From the NCBI GenBank assembly GCA_026400535.1, contig JAPLOU010000053.1, positions 1 through 64,000 on the forward strand: DNA of 64,000 nt, given 5' to 3'. The DNA comes from Hyphomicrobiales bacterium (GTDB lineage: Bacteria; Pseudomonadota; Alphaproteobacteria; Rhizobiales; Beijerinckiaceae). Both the position numbers and the translations under genes were made by a program. Each line of letters starts with the position of its first letter. Position 1 is the first letter of the stretch. The notes beneath the pieces are model-generated. The model did not search any database. It worked only from the letters and a program-made list of their open reading frames with translations, and was not told the origin of the DNA. Below are positions 55,115 to 64,000 of the stretch, in pieces.

Positions 55115-56358
55115 CCGCCCGCCTTCTTTCTGGTCGCCGCCAACTGGCCAAGCGTGAGGATCAGCAGCAGTCCTGCCACCAGCACCGACGACGCAGCCGC
55201 GATGCCGTAGCGCTTGGCGTCACCGATGAAGGCGCTCTCGTAAACATGTTGGATGATCATCTTGGTCGCCTGTCCCGGCCCGCCGCCGGTCAGGACGTAG
55301 ACCTCGTCAAAAACCTGGAAGGCGCGGATCAGGCTGAGCACGAGCACGACGATCATGGTGGGCATGAGAAGCGGCAGCGTGATCCGCCAGAAGGCACGGG
55401 ACTTGGAGGTTCCGTCCATCTCCGCCGCCTCATAGAGATCCTTGGGGATGGCCTGCAACCCGGCCAGCAGGATCAGCATGTAAAAGCCCAGATGCCCCCA
55501 GGTGTAGACGAAGATCACCCAGAACATCGGCCAGCCGGAGCGCGTGTCGATCAGCCAGTTGATCGGGCGGTAGTCGGCAAGCGTCAGCGACGCGCGAAAT
55601 CCCGGGGAAAGCACAAGCAGGATTGCCAACGCCGCAGCAATACCCACGCCGGCGATCTGAGCGGAGGTCACTTTGAGACCCGCGGCCTTCAGTCCGCGCA
55701 CGGCGATCGCGTGAAGCAGTGCGCCGATGACGAACCCGCCGACGAACGGAAACCAATTGCCCCCGACGAACGCGTTCCAGGCGGTCGTGCCATCATCGAG
55801 CAGCGCGTTGAGAATGCCGCGCCGCTTCAGGATCCAGTCCCAGATCACGGCGATCACGACCGGCGACAGCATCACCGGGTAGAAGAACACGGCCCGCCAG
55901 AAGCCGCGCGCGCGGATGTCGCGGTTGAGCACCACCGCCGTCACCAGCGCCACCACGATCATGATCGGGACCTGCACCACGGCGAAGAACAGGGTGTTCC
56001 AAAGCCCGGTCCAGAACGAGAAGCCAGCCACCGGGCAGGTGCGCGGATCGAGATAGCTCGGACAGTCCAGCAGTTCGCGGAAATTGCTCAGGCCGACGAA
56101 GGGCCTCTCGGCCAGCAGCACCGATTGACCGCCTGTGAAGGCGATGTAGAAATTCAGGATCATCGGCCAGAAGGAGAACAGGCTGAACACCAGCAGGTTC
56201 GGAACCAGGAAGATATAGGCCATCCGGTTCGCTCCGATATGGCCCTGCAGGGCGCGGAATGGCCCGTCGAGCACATCGCCCAGCGCCTTCCAGCCCCAGG
56301 AAACCGGGTTGAGGGCAGGGGCTGACGCTGTCTTGGGCGCAGGAGACGGAGCCGTCAT
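55111..56358 (-). CDS. Sugar ABC transporter permease, MalF type
   Basis: 415 residues from the ATG at 56358 (ACAGGTTC upstream). After a 40-residue cytosolic tail it has eight or so helices and the EAA loop EAAEMDGTSKSRAFWRITLP. An insert near residues 200-290 carries two extra helices. It forms the membrane channel with the MalG-type subunit. Confidence 0.92.
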   Translation of the reverse strand: MTAPSPAPKTASAPALNPVSWGWKALGDVLDGPFRALQGHIGANRMAYIFLVPNLLVFSLFSFWPMILNFYIAFTGGQSVLLAERPFVGLSNFRELLDCPSYLDPRTCPVAGFSFWTGLWNTLFFAVVQVPIMIVVALVTAVVLNRDIRARGFWRAVFFYPVMLSPVVIAVIWDWILKRRGILNALLDDGTTAWNAFVGGNWFPFVGGFVIGALLHAIAVRGLKAAGLKVTSAQIAGVGIAAALAILLVLSPGFRASLTLADYRPINWLIDTRSGWPMFWVIFVYTWGHLGFYMLILLAGLQAIPKDLYEAAEMDGTSKSRAFWRITLPLLMPTMIVVLVLSLIRAFQVFDEVYVLTGGGPGQATKMIIQHVYESAFIGDAKRYGIAAASSVLVAGLLLILTLGQLAATRKKAGG

Positions 56359-56531
56359 GAACCTGTCATACCACTGGGTGGTGCTGTGAAATCGGCGGAT
56401 CCTTGTTGCAGGACAGGTCTTGTCGCGGCGATCGCCGCCCAATGCAGGCGGATGGCGGACCGGCACCATGGCCGCCATCAACTGGCGGCCAAGTCTGGGA
56501 GGCGAGCAAGGTTAGGGCGACCGACCCGTCG

Positions 56532-57818
56532 TCACTTCTTGACGGCGTTGTCGATCTCCTCCTGAACCTTCGCGTAGGACTGCGCCGTGGTCAGCGTGCC
56601 GGTGATTGCCTGCGCCACGTAGTTCACGGTGGCGTTGAAGATCGCCACGTTGCGCTGATAGGCCTGAAGCTGGTGCGCGATCGGCGAGATCTTCTCGAAG
56701 TCTGCGGTGAATTGCTTCAGAGCCGCCTGCGTCGCTGGGCCGACATCCTTGCCATAGTTCAGGCCCTTGGCGGCAATGCCCTTGTGCGCCGGGATCTGGA
56801 CCGTCTTCTCATAATATTCGGTCAGGATCGGCTCGGAGACCATGAACTCCATGACCTTGGCCACTTCGGCCGGGTGTTTGGTGGATTTGAAGGCCACCAT
56901 GGCCGCACCGCCGGGCATTGCCGAGCAGCCGGCAGGGCCGCAGGGCTGGGCCGGCACAATCCACTCGAATTTGTCGCCGATGTCGGACTGGAACTTTTGG
57001 ATCATCCAGGACCCGGCGATATGCATCACCACGTCGCCATTGATGAACATGTCGCCGGCGTTCTTCCACTTGGCGCCAGCAGCACCGGGCCACAGGTCCT
57101 GCGGCATAAGCCCATCCTTGTGCCAGGTTATCATGCGCTCGGTCATGGCCTTGAATCCGTCATCGACCACTGCGCTTGGGTTGCCTGAGGCGTCGAAATA
57201 CCTAGCGCCATAGGAAATGGCCGGCCCGGCAAAGCGGTGGCCGGTGCGGTCCATGACCATGCCGGCATAGACCTTCAGCTTCTTCTGGACGTCCCCGGTG
57301 GCCTTGGCCCAGTCATCCCAGGTCGCTCCTGGCGCCGGCATCTTGACGCCGGCCTGATCGAACATGGTCTTGTTGACGAAGGGGCCGGTCACGGTGAGCT
57401 GCGTCATCCAGCCGTAAATGCCCTTGTCATCCGGCCCGACCCGCATCCAGGGCAGCGTCGAGGCAAAGTTGGCTTCCCAGTTGGCAGCGTTGATGTAGGG
57501 CCGCAGGTCGAGATAATACCTGTTGAGGCCGCCCAGATTGGTGACGCGGGCCATGTCCGGCGCCTCGCCGCCCTGAAGGCGGGTTTCGAGCTGTTCGCGG
57601 ATCACGGCGAAGCCGACCTTGTCGATGGTGACCTTGATGGTGGGATTGGCCTTCTCGAAGCGATCCAGCAACTCGCGCGTCACATCGCATTCATTGGCGT
57701 CCGCATAGCACAGATAGCGCAGGTTCACGGTCTGCGCGCTGACGGATGTCGCATAGACGGCTGCGGAAGCGGTGAGCGCAAACGCAAACACGCCTGCCTT
57801 GTGAAGCATGTTGGTCAT
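56532..57818 (-). CDS. Sugar ABC transporter substrate-binding protein
   Basis: 428 residues with a Sec signal (KAGVFAFALTASAAVYA, cleavage after SAQ). It belongs to the cluster-B extracellular solute-binding family (RFEKANPTIKVTIDKVGFAV, MPGGAAMVAFKSTKHP). A Cys pair near the start (YLCYADANECDV) may form a disulfide, as in AglE-type alpha-glucoside binders; that match is an inference. It is first in the operon; 173 bases separate it from the permease gene. Confidence 0.93.
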   Translation of the reverse strand: MTNMLHKAGVFAFALTASAAVYATSVSAQTVNLRYLCYADANECDVTRELLDRFEKANPTIKVTIDKVGFAVIREQLETRLQGGEAPDMARVTNLGGLNRYYLDLRPYINAANWEANFASTLPWMRVGPDDKGIYGWMTQLTVTGPFVNKTMFDQAGVKMPAPGATWDDWAKATGDVQKKLKVYAGMVMDRTGHRFAGPAISYGARYFDASGNPSAVVDDGFKAMTERMITWHKDGLMPQDLWPGAAGAKWKNAGDMFINGDVVMHIAGSWMIQKFQSDIGDKFEWIVPAQPCGPAGCSAMPGGAAMVAFKSTKHPAEVAKVMEFMVSEPILTEYYEKTVQIPAHKGIAAKGLNYGKDVGPATQAALKQFTADFEKISPIAHQLQAYQRNVAIFNATVNYVAQAITGTLTTAQSYAKVQEEIDNAVKK

Positions 57819-58021
57819 GATGGACTTCTCCCTGATGGCGCCGATAGGCCCATTCTTGATTCACTGCAGCTTCCGAAGACGAACCAAGGCGCGGGCTCGG
57901 AAACCAGCCTTGACCAATGGTCGCAAAGGCCGCTCCCTTATGTCAAGCAAGACACCGGCTTTCCCGGCGGGTTGTGCGGTCTCCTGAGACAGGACGCGTC
58001 AGACATGGTGCATTTTCGAGC

Positions 58022-58954
58022 ATGATCGACGAATCCACGCAGCATCGCGCCGCGTTGCGTGTCCTCCTGGGCGGTTTTGCCGACACGGAGTTCAGCATCG
58101 CAAGCCAGACCCCGACGGCATTGGCGCAAGCCTGCATGCGTGCCGTCGCGCTTGATCTGCGCGCCGGCGACGGCAGCCCCGTGCGGGGATTGCTGACCGG
58201 GCCTGCCGGCCAATGGCAGGGCCTGCCGGCCGTGCTGTATTGCCACGCCCACGGCAATCGCCATGCAATCGGTGCATCCGAACTTCTGGATGGCCGGCCG
58301 GCCATCCTCGACCCGCCCTATGGCGAGGCGCTGGCCGCGCACGGGCTCATTGCGCTGTGCATCGACATGCCGACCTTCGGCGGCCGGGCTGGCGAGTTGG
58401 AATCAAGTCTCGCCAAGCGGCGGTTGTGGGAAGGGCGGACACTCTTCGGCCAGATGCTCGCCGATCTTGGCGGCGCGCTGGCGCTGCTCAGGACGCTGTC
58501 CGGCGTCGATCCGGCCCGCATCGGCGTCATGGGCCTGTCGATGGGGGCGACCCACGCCTTCTGGCTCGGTGCACTGCACCCCGAGGTGAAGGCCATCGCG
58601 CACCTGTGCTGTTTCGCCGATCTTGCAACCCTGCTGGAGACCGGCGCACACGACCTGCACGGCCCGTACATGACCGTGCCGGGCCTCCTGCCACGTTTTT
58701 CGACCGGCCGGATCGCAGGCCTTGCGGCGCCAACGCCACAACTCGCCATGATGGGCCGCCTCGACCCGCTCACGCCGCCGGCGGCCATCGACCGCGCGGT
58801 GTCCGAGGCACGCGCCGCCTATGCCGCCGCAGGCGCCGGAGAGGCTTTCGCAGTGCTTGTCAGCGACGACACCGGCCATGTCGAGACGCCCGCCATGCGC
58901 GCCGCGACACTGGCCTTCATCAGCCGGACGCTCAGCCCTGCTCGGCCGGGGTGA
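58022..58954 (+). CDS. Alpha/beta hydrolase (dienelactone/acetyl-esterase type)
   Basis: 310 residues from the ATG at 58022. [18 protein letters not shown] (oxyanion), nucleophile elbow [15 protein letters not shown], aspartate region [10 protein letters not shown] and catalytic histidine [10 protein letters not shown]. It is a cytoplasmic serine esterase with unknown substrate. It is divergent from the sugar operon, so a link to sugar ester removal is possible. Its last 23 bases overlap the convergent msrB gene. Confidence 0.85.
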   Translation: MIDESTQHRAALRVLLGGFADTEFSIASQTPTALAQACMRAVALDLRAGDGSPVRGLLTGPAGQWQGLPAVLYCHAHGNRHAIGASELLDGRPAILDPPYGEALAAHGLIALCIDMPTFGGRAGELESSLAKRRLWEGRTLFGQMLADLGGALALLRTLSGVDPARIGVMGLSMGATHAFWLGALHPEVKAIAHLCCFADLATLLETGAHDLHGPYMTVPGLLPRFSTGRIAGLAAPTPQLAMMGRLDPLTPPAAIDRAVSEARAAYAAAGAGEAFAVLVSDDTGHVETPAMRAATLAFISRTLSPARPG

Positions 58955-59363
58955 AGTTCAGCGCCACCCCGTTGATGCAGTAGCGCAGCCCGGTCGGGGG
59001 CGGTCCGTCCGGAAACACATGGCCAAGGTGACCGCCGCAATTGGCGCAATGCACCTCCGTGCGGATCATGCCCCAGCTCCGATCCATGGTTGTCTCGACG
59101 GCGCCGTCCAGCGGATCATTGAAACTGGGCCAGCCGGTGCCGCTCTCGAACTTCCGCGTCGCGATGAACAGTGGCTGATCGCAGCCCACACACGAGAAGG
59201 TGCCGGCCCGCTTCTCGAAGTTCAGCGCGCAACTTCCGGCGCGCTCGGTGCCGTGGCCGCGCAGGATGTCATATTGCTCGGGCGTCAGCTTCTGGCGCCA
59301 TTCAGAATCGCTGAGCGCGAACGGGAAGGTCTTGGCGGGCGTCTTGGCACCGAAGATGGACAT
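58932..59363 (-). CDS. msrB: Peptide-methionine (R)-S-oxide reductase
   Basis: 143 residues. Zinc cysteines CVGC and CANC, GTGWPSF, and the catalytic Cys in [11 protein letters not shown] are all present. It reduces methionine-R-sulfoxide in proteins. It follows msrQ by 55 bases on the same strand. Confidence 0.96.
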   Translation of the reverse strand: MSIFGAKTPAKTFPFALSDSEWRQKLTPEQYDILRGHGTERAGSCALNFEKRAGTFSCVGCDQPLFIATRKFESGTGWPSFNDPLDGAVETTMDRSWGMIRTEVHCANCGGHLGHVFPDGPPPTGLRYCINGVALNFTPAEQG

Positions 59364-59418
59364 GGGCAGATCTCCTTGAACTTACGGTCGATTGAGGATC
59401 GGTGGGGTGGCAAGCGCG

Positions 59419-60249
59419 TCATCGCCGTGCGGCAGGGTTGGCGGGGCGGCGGGCAAGCTGGACCAGGGCCAGCGCGAGACCCGCCCAGAGCACCCACCAG
59501 GCCGGGCGGATGACGAAGCTGAAATCAAGATTGGCCGCGAGCACGCGCGAGGCCTTAACGCCCGTCATCGACGCGTACCATGCGACCTCGATCAGTGCCG
59601 TCGCCAATCCGGCCGTGAGCGCCAGCGCGCTCAACGACAGAAGGTTGATGGCGACATCGCGCTTGCGCAGCAGCCGGTAGCCCATCAGCCAGACGAAAAA
59701 GCCGCTCATCAGCACGGGCTGGGTCACATCCAGCCGCGACTGGATGAAGAAGTGCACGAGGGAGAGCACGGCGAGGCCGTAGACGATGGCGTGCAGCCGG
59801 TTCCAGCGCACGGTGCCAAGGCGCTTGATGGCGGCATCGGTCGAGGTGCCGCCAAGCACAGCGAGGCCTATGAGTGCCGCAAAGCCGATGGTCAGGTAGA
59901 AACGCAGCGCGATCTCGCTGGCGACCTTGATCAGATCATAGCGCTGGTCGACGACATAAAGGACGAAATGGATCAGCACATAGGCCAGTGCCGTGAGCCC
60001 CAGCATGCGCCGCACCATGATCAGTTTCGGCCAGGCGGCAATGGTCCGCATCGGCGTCACCAGCAGCGACAGCAGCAGGAAACGCACCGCCCAGTCGCCG
60101 GTGTCATGGATGGCGTAGGTCAGCGGCTTCGAGCCCAGCATGCCGCCAAGGGCCTTTGCCAGCAGCGATGCGCCTGGCGCGAGGCAGGCCAGCAGCACAG
60201 CGGATTTCAGCGCCGAGAAGGTCCCGGCTCGGTCAGTCCATGGATACAA
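59419..60249 (-). CDS. msrQ: MsrQ-type heme membrane protein
   Basis: 276 residues with about eight helices. HDTGDWAVRFLLLSL, the core YVLIHFVLYVVDQRYDL and WNRLHAIVYGLAVLSLVHF hold the heme histidines of MsrQ (YedZ). It normally passes electrons to the periplasmic reductase MsrP. It is about 60 residues longer than the Escherichia coli protein, with two extra C-terminal helices. No msrP gene is next to it; msrB is instead. Confidence 0.87.
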   Translation of the reverse strand: MYPWTDRAGTFSALKSAVLLACLAPGASLLAKALGGMLGSKPLTYAIHDTGDWAVRFLLLSLLVTPMRTIAAWPKLIMVRRMLGLTALAYVLIHFVLYVVDQRYDLIKVASEIALRFYLTIGFAALIGLAVLGGTSTDAAIKRLGTVRWNRLHAIVYGLAVLSLVHFFIQSRLDVTQPVLMSGFFVWLMGYRLLRKRDVAINLLSLSALALTAGLATALIEVAWYASMTGVKASRVLAANLDFSFVIRPAWWVLWAGLALALVQLARRPANPAARR

Positions 60250-60425
60250 GGCTTGAGGCTCCCAATGATGCTCCTATAGATGGAGTCGCGGTGGCTCGCT
60301 GCACAGGACCGTTCACGTCACGGTGAAAAGGGAGCCCCGATGGAGGCCTATTGCGTGCGATCAGCCCTTTCGTTCCATCCTGCCCATGACCAGGCCATCC
60401 AGGCACGGCCCGGAAACGGTGCGGC

Positions 60426-60830
60426 ATGATCATCGGCATTGGCTCCGACCTCTGCGACATCCGGCGAATCGAGCGATCCCTCGGGCGGTTCGGCGATCGC
60501 TTCCGGCAGCGCGTCTTCACCGAAGGCGAACAACGCCGGTCGGATGGCAAGGCAACCATGGCGGCGTCCTACGCCAAGCGCTTCGCCGCCAAGGAGGCCT
60601 GTTCGAAGGCGCTGGGCACTGGCATGCGGCAGGGGGTCTTCTGGCGCGACCTGGAGGTCGTCAACCTGCACTCCGGCCAGCCCACCATGCGCCTGGCGGG
60701 AGGCGCGCTGAGGCGGCTGCAGATGCTTCTTCCCGAGGGCCACGACGCCGTCATCCATGTCTCGCTGACCGATGACATGCCCCTTGCCCAGGCCTTTGTG
60801 GTGATCGAGGCGAGGCCGCGCCTGACCTGA
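60426..60830 (+). CDS. acpS: Holo-acyl-carrier-protein synthase
   Basis: 134 residues. [19 protein letters not shown] with the metal-binding Asp, and [16 protein letters not shown] with the catalytic Glu/Lys, are diagnostic. It attaches 4'-phosphopantetheine to acyl carrier protein. Confidence 0.96.
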   Translation: MIIGIGSDLCDIRRIERSLGRFGDRFRQRVFTEGEQRRSDGKATMAASYAKRFAAKEACSKALGTGMRQGVFWRDLEVVNLHSGQPTMRLAGGALRRLQMLLPEGHDAVIHVSLTDDMPLAQAFVVIEARPRLT

Positions 60831-60928
60831 TCACGGATCGGCGAAACGGCCCATGCGCATTTATCCGCCCTTGCAAAGCACCAGGGTCCCGCTGTAATTT
60901 TGCAGTCCTATTCGCCCCCAGAACAGGC

Positions 60929-61705
60929 GTGACAGACCAGCGCCATGAGGCAGATGTGACTCGTCCAATACGGGAAGCGCCGCAGTTCTATCTGACTGCG
61001 CCGTCGCCTTGCCCCTATCTGCCGGGCCGCGAGGAGCGCAAGGTGTTCACGCATCTGGTCGGCGGACGGGCGCGCGAGCTGAACGACCTGTTGACCCATG
61101 GCGGTTTCCGACGCTCGCAGACGATCGCCTACCGCCCGGCCTGCGAGACCTGCCGCGCCTGCATTTCGGTGCGCGTGCTCGTCGACGACTTCCGGCCCGG
61201 CCGGACGCGCCGCCGCACGATGGACCTCAACAGCGATCTGGTTGGCGGAACCGGCCCGAACAAGCCCAGCTCCGAGCAGTACTCGCTGTTCCGCCGCTAT
61301 CTCGACCATCGCCACCCCGAGGGCGGCATGGCGGAGATGACGGTGCTCGACTACGCGATGATGGTCGAGGACAGCCATGTCGAGAGCAACGTCATCGAAT
61401 ACCGCAAGCGCGGCCCCGACAGCTTCGCCACGGGCCGCGGCAGGGGCGACCTGATCGCGCTGGCGCTGACCGACCGCATGGCGGACGGGCTGTCGATGGT
61501 TTACTCATTCTATGATCCGGCGCTGGCCCACCGCTCGCTCGGCACCTTCATGATTCTCGACCATATCGAGCGGGCCAGAAAGCTGGGGCTGCCTTACCTC
61601 TATCTTGGCTATTGGGTGCAGGGCTCGCTGAAGATGGACTACAAGTCGCGCTACCTCCCGCAGGAGCGCCTGATGGGTCGTGGCTGGGAACGCGTCGATC
61701 CCTGA
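60929..61705 (+). CDS. bpt: Aspartate/glutamate leucyltransferase
   Basis: 258 residues from a [44 protein letters not shown] with the conserved cysteines, and [19 protein letters not shown] identify the bacterial N-end-rule transferase Bpt/Ate. It tags oxidised, Asp- or Glu-starting proteins for ClpS/ClpAP. Confidence 0.95.
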   Translation: MTDQRHEADVTRPIREAPQFYLTAPSPCPYLPGREERKVFTHLVGGRARELNDLLTHGGFRRSQTIAYRPACETCRACISVRVLVDDFRPGRTRRRTMDLNSDLVGGTGPNKPSSEQYSLFRRYLDHRHPEGGMAEMTVLDYAMMVEDSHVESNVIEYRKRGPDSFATGRGRGDLIALALTDRMADGLSMVYSFYDPALAHRSLGTFMILDHIERARKLGLPYLYLGYWVQGSLKMDYKSRYLPQERLMGRGWERVDP

Positions 61706-61805
61706 CGCTTGCGACGCCTTGATCTGCCGGCGGCCAATGGTTTTCATCGCCTTTGGTTTTCATCGCCACTCGCAAAATGCCACAATCCGGGTTATGCTGA
61801 TTTAA

Positions 61806-62384
61806 ATGATCAGTCGTCCCATCCTGTTCGTTGCCGCCTTGGCCGCGGCGACACCCGCCTTCGCCATCCAGGAAGTGGTGCTCGGCGCGCGCGCGCCAAC
61901 CTTCGCCGCCGGGCCGGTCGCCAGCCTTCGCTGGCAGGACCTGCCGATGCCTGGCTCGCCGATGAGCTTCAGCGCCGGCGCAGCCGAACGTGATCCGCGC
62001 CAGTGGGCGTTCAGCAGCGGCGAAACCGTGAAGATGGGGGCGCTGCTGTTCAACATGACGGCGGGGCCGGCCTGGGCGATGAACGGCCCGCTTGGCGTCG
62101 ATTCGGGCTTTGCCTCGCCCCTGTTCAGTGCGCGCGGTTTCGGCGACATGGGCTTCACCAGCCGGGCGACCACCGCGATCATGGCCTCCGAGACCCTGAT
62201 GTTCTACACCTCGGTTGGTCAGACGACTTACAACACCAGCGCCTCCATCATTCCGACCCCGCCGGGACTGGCGCTGATCGAAGCACCATCTGCTCGCAGC
62301 GACGTGCGCGCCGGATTCAGGATGGAGCTGATGCCGGGCCTCACCTTCGGCGCCGAAGCCTCGTTCAGCCAGTCTGTGCGCTGA
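61806..62384 (+). CDS. Secreted hypothetical protein
   Basis: 192 residues with a signal peptide (MISRPILFVAALAAATPAFA). The rest is glycine- and serine-rich with alternating hydrophobic strands, like an outer-membrane or surface beta protein. It has no recognised family and no C-terminal Phe. It converges on parC with eight bases between stops. Confidence 0.7.
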   Translation: MISRPILFVAALAAATPAFAIQEVVLGARAPTFAAGPVASLRWQDLPMPGSPMSFSAGAAERDPRQWAFSSGETVKMGALLFNMTAGPAWAMNGPLGVDSGFASPLFSARGFGDMGFTSRATTAIMASETLMFYTSVGQTTYNTSASIIPTPPGLALIEAPSARSDVRAGFRMELMPGLTFGAEASFSQSVR

Positions 62385-62392
62385 ATGACGCC

Positions 62393-64000
62393 TCAGCCCA
62401 CGAAACGGTTGTTTTTCGGAAATCCCTTGGGGGGCAGGCGTCCGGCTTCGGCGCGTGAGCCCAGCCATTCGTCGAGTTCCGGCTTCGCCACGGTGTAAGT
62501 GCGGCCGTCGCTCGAGAGCCAGGTCAGGCCCTCCGCCAGCGTGAAGGACTTGGCGTCGGCGATGCCGCCATCCTTGTACTTCTGCAGGCGAACACCCTTG
62601 CCGCGGCCCATCTCCGGAACCTCCGAAAGCGGGAAGCAGATCAGCTTGCGATTCTCGCCGATCACCGCCAGATGGTCTCCGCAGACGGGCAGGGCGAAGA
62701 CGCATTTCAGACGGTCATCCAGGTTCATCACCTGCTTGCCCTTGCGCGTGTTGGCGATGATGTCGTCGGTGGAGGCAACGAAGCCGCGCCCGTCATTCGA
62801 TGCGAACAGCAGCTTGACCCCTGCCTTGTAGGGGAAGGCGGCGATGAAGTCGGCGCTTTCCTCCAGATCGATCGAGAGCCGGATCGGGTCGCCGAAGCCG
62901 CGCCCGCCCGGCAGCTTGGAGGCGTCGAGCGTGAACACCTTGCCATTGTCGCAGATCACGAGGAGCTTCGCAGTCGTCTCGGTGAAGAACGAAACCTTGA
63001 GGGTGTCGTCGCCCTTCCAGGTGAGGGAGCCGAGGTCCTGGACATGGCCCTTGAGCGCCCGGATCCAGCCCTTCTTCGAGACGACGACCGTCACCGGCTC
63101 GCGTTCGATCATCGCTTCGTTCATGTCGAACTCGGTGGTCTCCGGCGCGTCTGCGAACTGGGTGCGGCGCTTGCCGATGGCGGTTTCCGGGCCGAACGTC
63201 TTGCGCACCTGCCGGATGTCCCAGGCCACGGTCTTCCACTGCTTGTCTTCGGAGCCGAGAAGGCCCTCGATCTGCTCCTTTTCCGCCGTCAGGTTGTCGA
63301 GCTCGCGCTTGAGTTCCATCTCCTCGAGCTTCCGCAGCGAGCGCAGCCGCGTGTCGAGGATGGCGTTGGCCTGGACCTCGGTGAGCTCGAACACCCGCAT
63401 CAGCTCGGCCTTGGGCTCATCCTCCTCGCGGATGATCCTGATGACGCGGTCAAGGTCGAGATAGATGATCAACAGGCCGCGCAGGATTTCGAGACGTTTC
63501 TCGATCTGGGCCAGGCGGTAGCGCGAACGGCGCAGCAGCACGTCACGCCGATGGTGGAGCCATTCGCGCAGCACTTCGGCGAGGTCCAGCACGCGCGGTG
63601 CGATGCCGCCCGTCAGCACATTGAGGTTGAGCGAGATCCGGCTTTCCAGCGCCGTAAGCTTGAACAGCGTCTCCATCATCAGGCCCGGATCTATCGACCG
63701 GTTGCGCGGTTCGAAAACGATGCGGATATCCTCGGCGGACTCGTCGCGGACATCCGCCACGAGGGGCAACTTCTTGTCCTGCAGCAACTCGGCGATCTTT
63801 TCGATCAGTACGCCCTTGGTGACGAGGTAGGGGATCTCGGTCACGACGACGACCCAGGTACCGCGCCCGGTGTCCTCCTTCTGCCATTTCGCCCGCGTGC
63901 GAAACGAGCCGCGTCCTGTGCGGTAGGCTTCGGCGATCGAGGTGCGCGGCTCGACGATGACGCCGCCAGTGGGGAAGTCCGGACCCGGAACGAAGGTCAG
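62393..64000 (-). CDS. parC: DNA topoisomerase IV subunit A (5' end outside the window)
   Basis: 535 residues are visible; the start lies beyond 64000. [20 protein letters not shown], the coiled-coil segment [13 protein letters not shown] and the C-terminal beta-propeller ([15 protein letters not shown]) fit ParC. The GyrA box is absent, which argues against gyrA. With ParE it decatenates daughter chromosomes. Confidence 0.94.
   Translation of the reverse strand: MTFVPGPDFPTGGVIVEPRTSIAEAYRTGRGSFRTRAKWQKEDTGRGTWVVVVTEIPYLVTKGVLIEKIAELLQDKKLPLVADVRDESAEDIRIVFEPRNRSIDPGLMMETLFKLTALESRISLNLNVLTGGIAPRVLDLAEVLREWLHHRRDVLLRRSRYRLAQIEKRLEILRGLLIIYLDLDRVIRIIREEDEPKAELMRVFELTEVQANAILDTRLRSLRKLEEMELKRELDNLTAEKEQIEGLLGSEDKQWKTVAWDIRQVRKTFGPETAIGKRRTQFADAPETTEFDMNEAMIEREPVTVVVSKKGWIRALKGHVQDLGSLTWKGDDTLKVSFFTETTAKLLVICDNGKVFTLDASKLPGGRGFGDPIRLSIDLEESADFIAAFPYKAGVKLLFASNDGRGFVASTDDIIANTRKGKQVMNLDDRLKCVFALPVCGDHLAVIGENRKLICFPLSEVPEMGRGKGVRLQKYKDGGIADAKSFTLAEGLTWLSSDGRTYTVAKPELDEWLGSRAEAGRLPPKGFPKNNRFVG

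Noticed and set aside
62003-62458. Alternative frame across the secreted hypothetical gene
   Set aside because: The chosen frame has a clear signal peptide and stops just short of parC; the alternative is basic and lacks any start signal.

Overview
The window is GC-rich DNA from an alphaproteobacterium, almost certainly of the order Hyphomicrobiales (Rhizobiales). The evidence is a Porin_2-type rhizobial porin, a complete NepR/EcfG/PhyR general stress response (GSR) locus with matching GGAAC-N16-CGTT promoters, several FixK/FNR-type boxes (TTGAT-N4-ATCAA), an exported Fe/Mn superoxide dismutase, and the core gene set slt, dapA, smpB, pyrE, rsh, rpoZ, acpS, bpt and parC. The genus cannot be fixed from sequence alone. 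I saw no rRNA, tRNA, CRISPR array or intact insertion sequence.

Layout. 0-3.4 kb: a tripartite tricarboxylate transporter operon (tctC-tctB-tctA), divergent from a major porin (4-5.4 kb) that ends in a strong terminator. 5.8-9.2 kb: a two-gene envelope unit made of a large OmpA/BON-like repeat protein and a membrane protein with a helix-hairpin-helix tail. 9.3-20.9 kb: a stress region with an alpha/beta hydrolase, DUF2177, csbD, an SbmA/YddA-like ABC transporter, an orphan second nepR, a degenerate GSR histidine kinase, ecfG-nepR and phyR, small membrane proteins and a P-type ATPase. Five EcfG-type promoters lie here, driving nepR-ecfG itself, csbD, the ABC transporter, the DUF1328 unit and a 54-residue membrane protein.

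21-40.7 kb: an island that looks like a FixK/FNR (low-oxygen) regulon. It holds two small cytochromes c, a frameshifted cytochrome b561, two tandem UspA proteins, an ADP-forming acyl-CoA synthetase/GNAT fusion, NAD(P)HX repair enzyme, DUF2892, a FixK-like regulator, an attachment-type protein, a flavodoxin, a DUF4010 membrane protein, carbamate kinase, an exonuclease-CBS-nucleotidyltransferase fusion, PPK2, another cytochrome c and a DUF465 protein. Eight FixK-type boxes are spread through it. It is also visibly decaying: an alcohol dehydrogenase, a PHA-synthase-like gene, a cytochrome b561, an FNR gene with an intact Cys cluster and one unrecognised gene are all broken.

40.7-50.5 kb: core genes (slt, dapA, a PaiB-like gene, smpB, sod, a NYN-domain gene, pyrE, rsh, rpoZ). 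50.6-57.8 kb: an ABC oligosaccharide (probably alpha-glucoside) uptake operon with a GH31 glycosidase. 58-64 kb: hydrolase, msrB, msrQ, acpS, bpt, a secreted hypothetical, and a parC gene cut by the window end.

Together the window combines two global responses: the PhyR-NepR-EcfG partner switch with nearby targets, and an oxygen-responsive FixK cluster whose fermentation and storage members are being lost.
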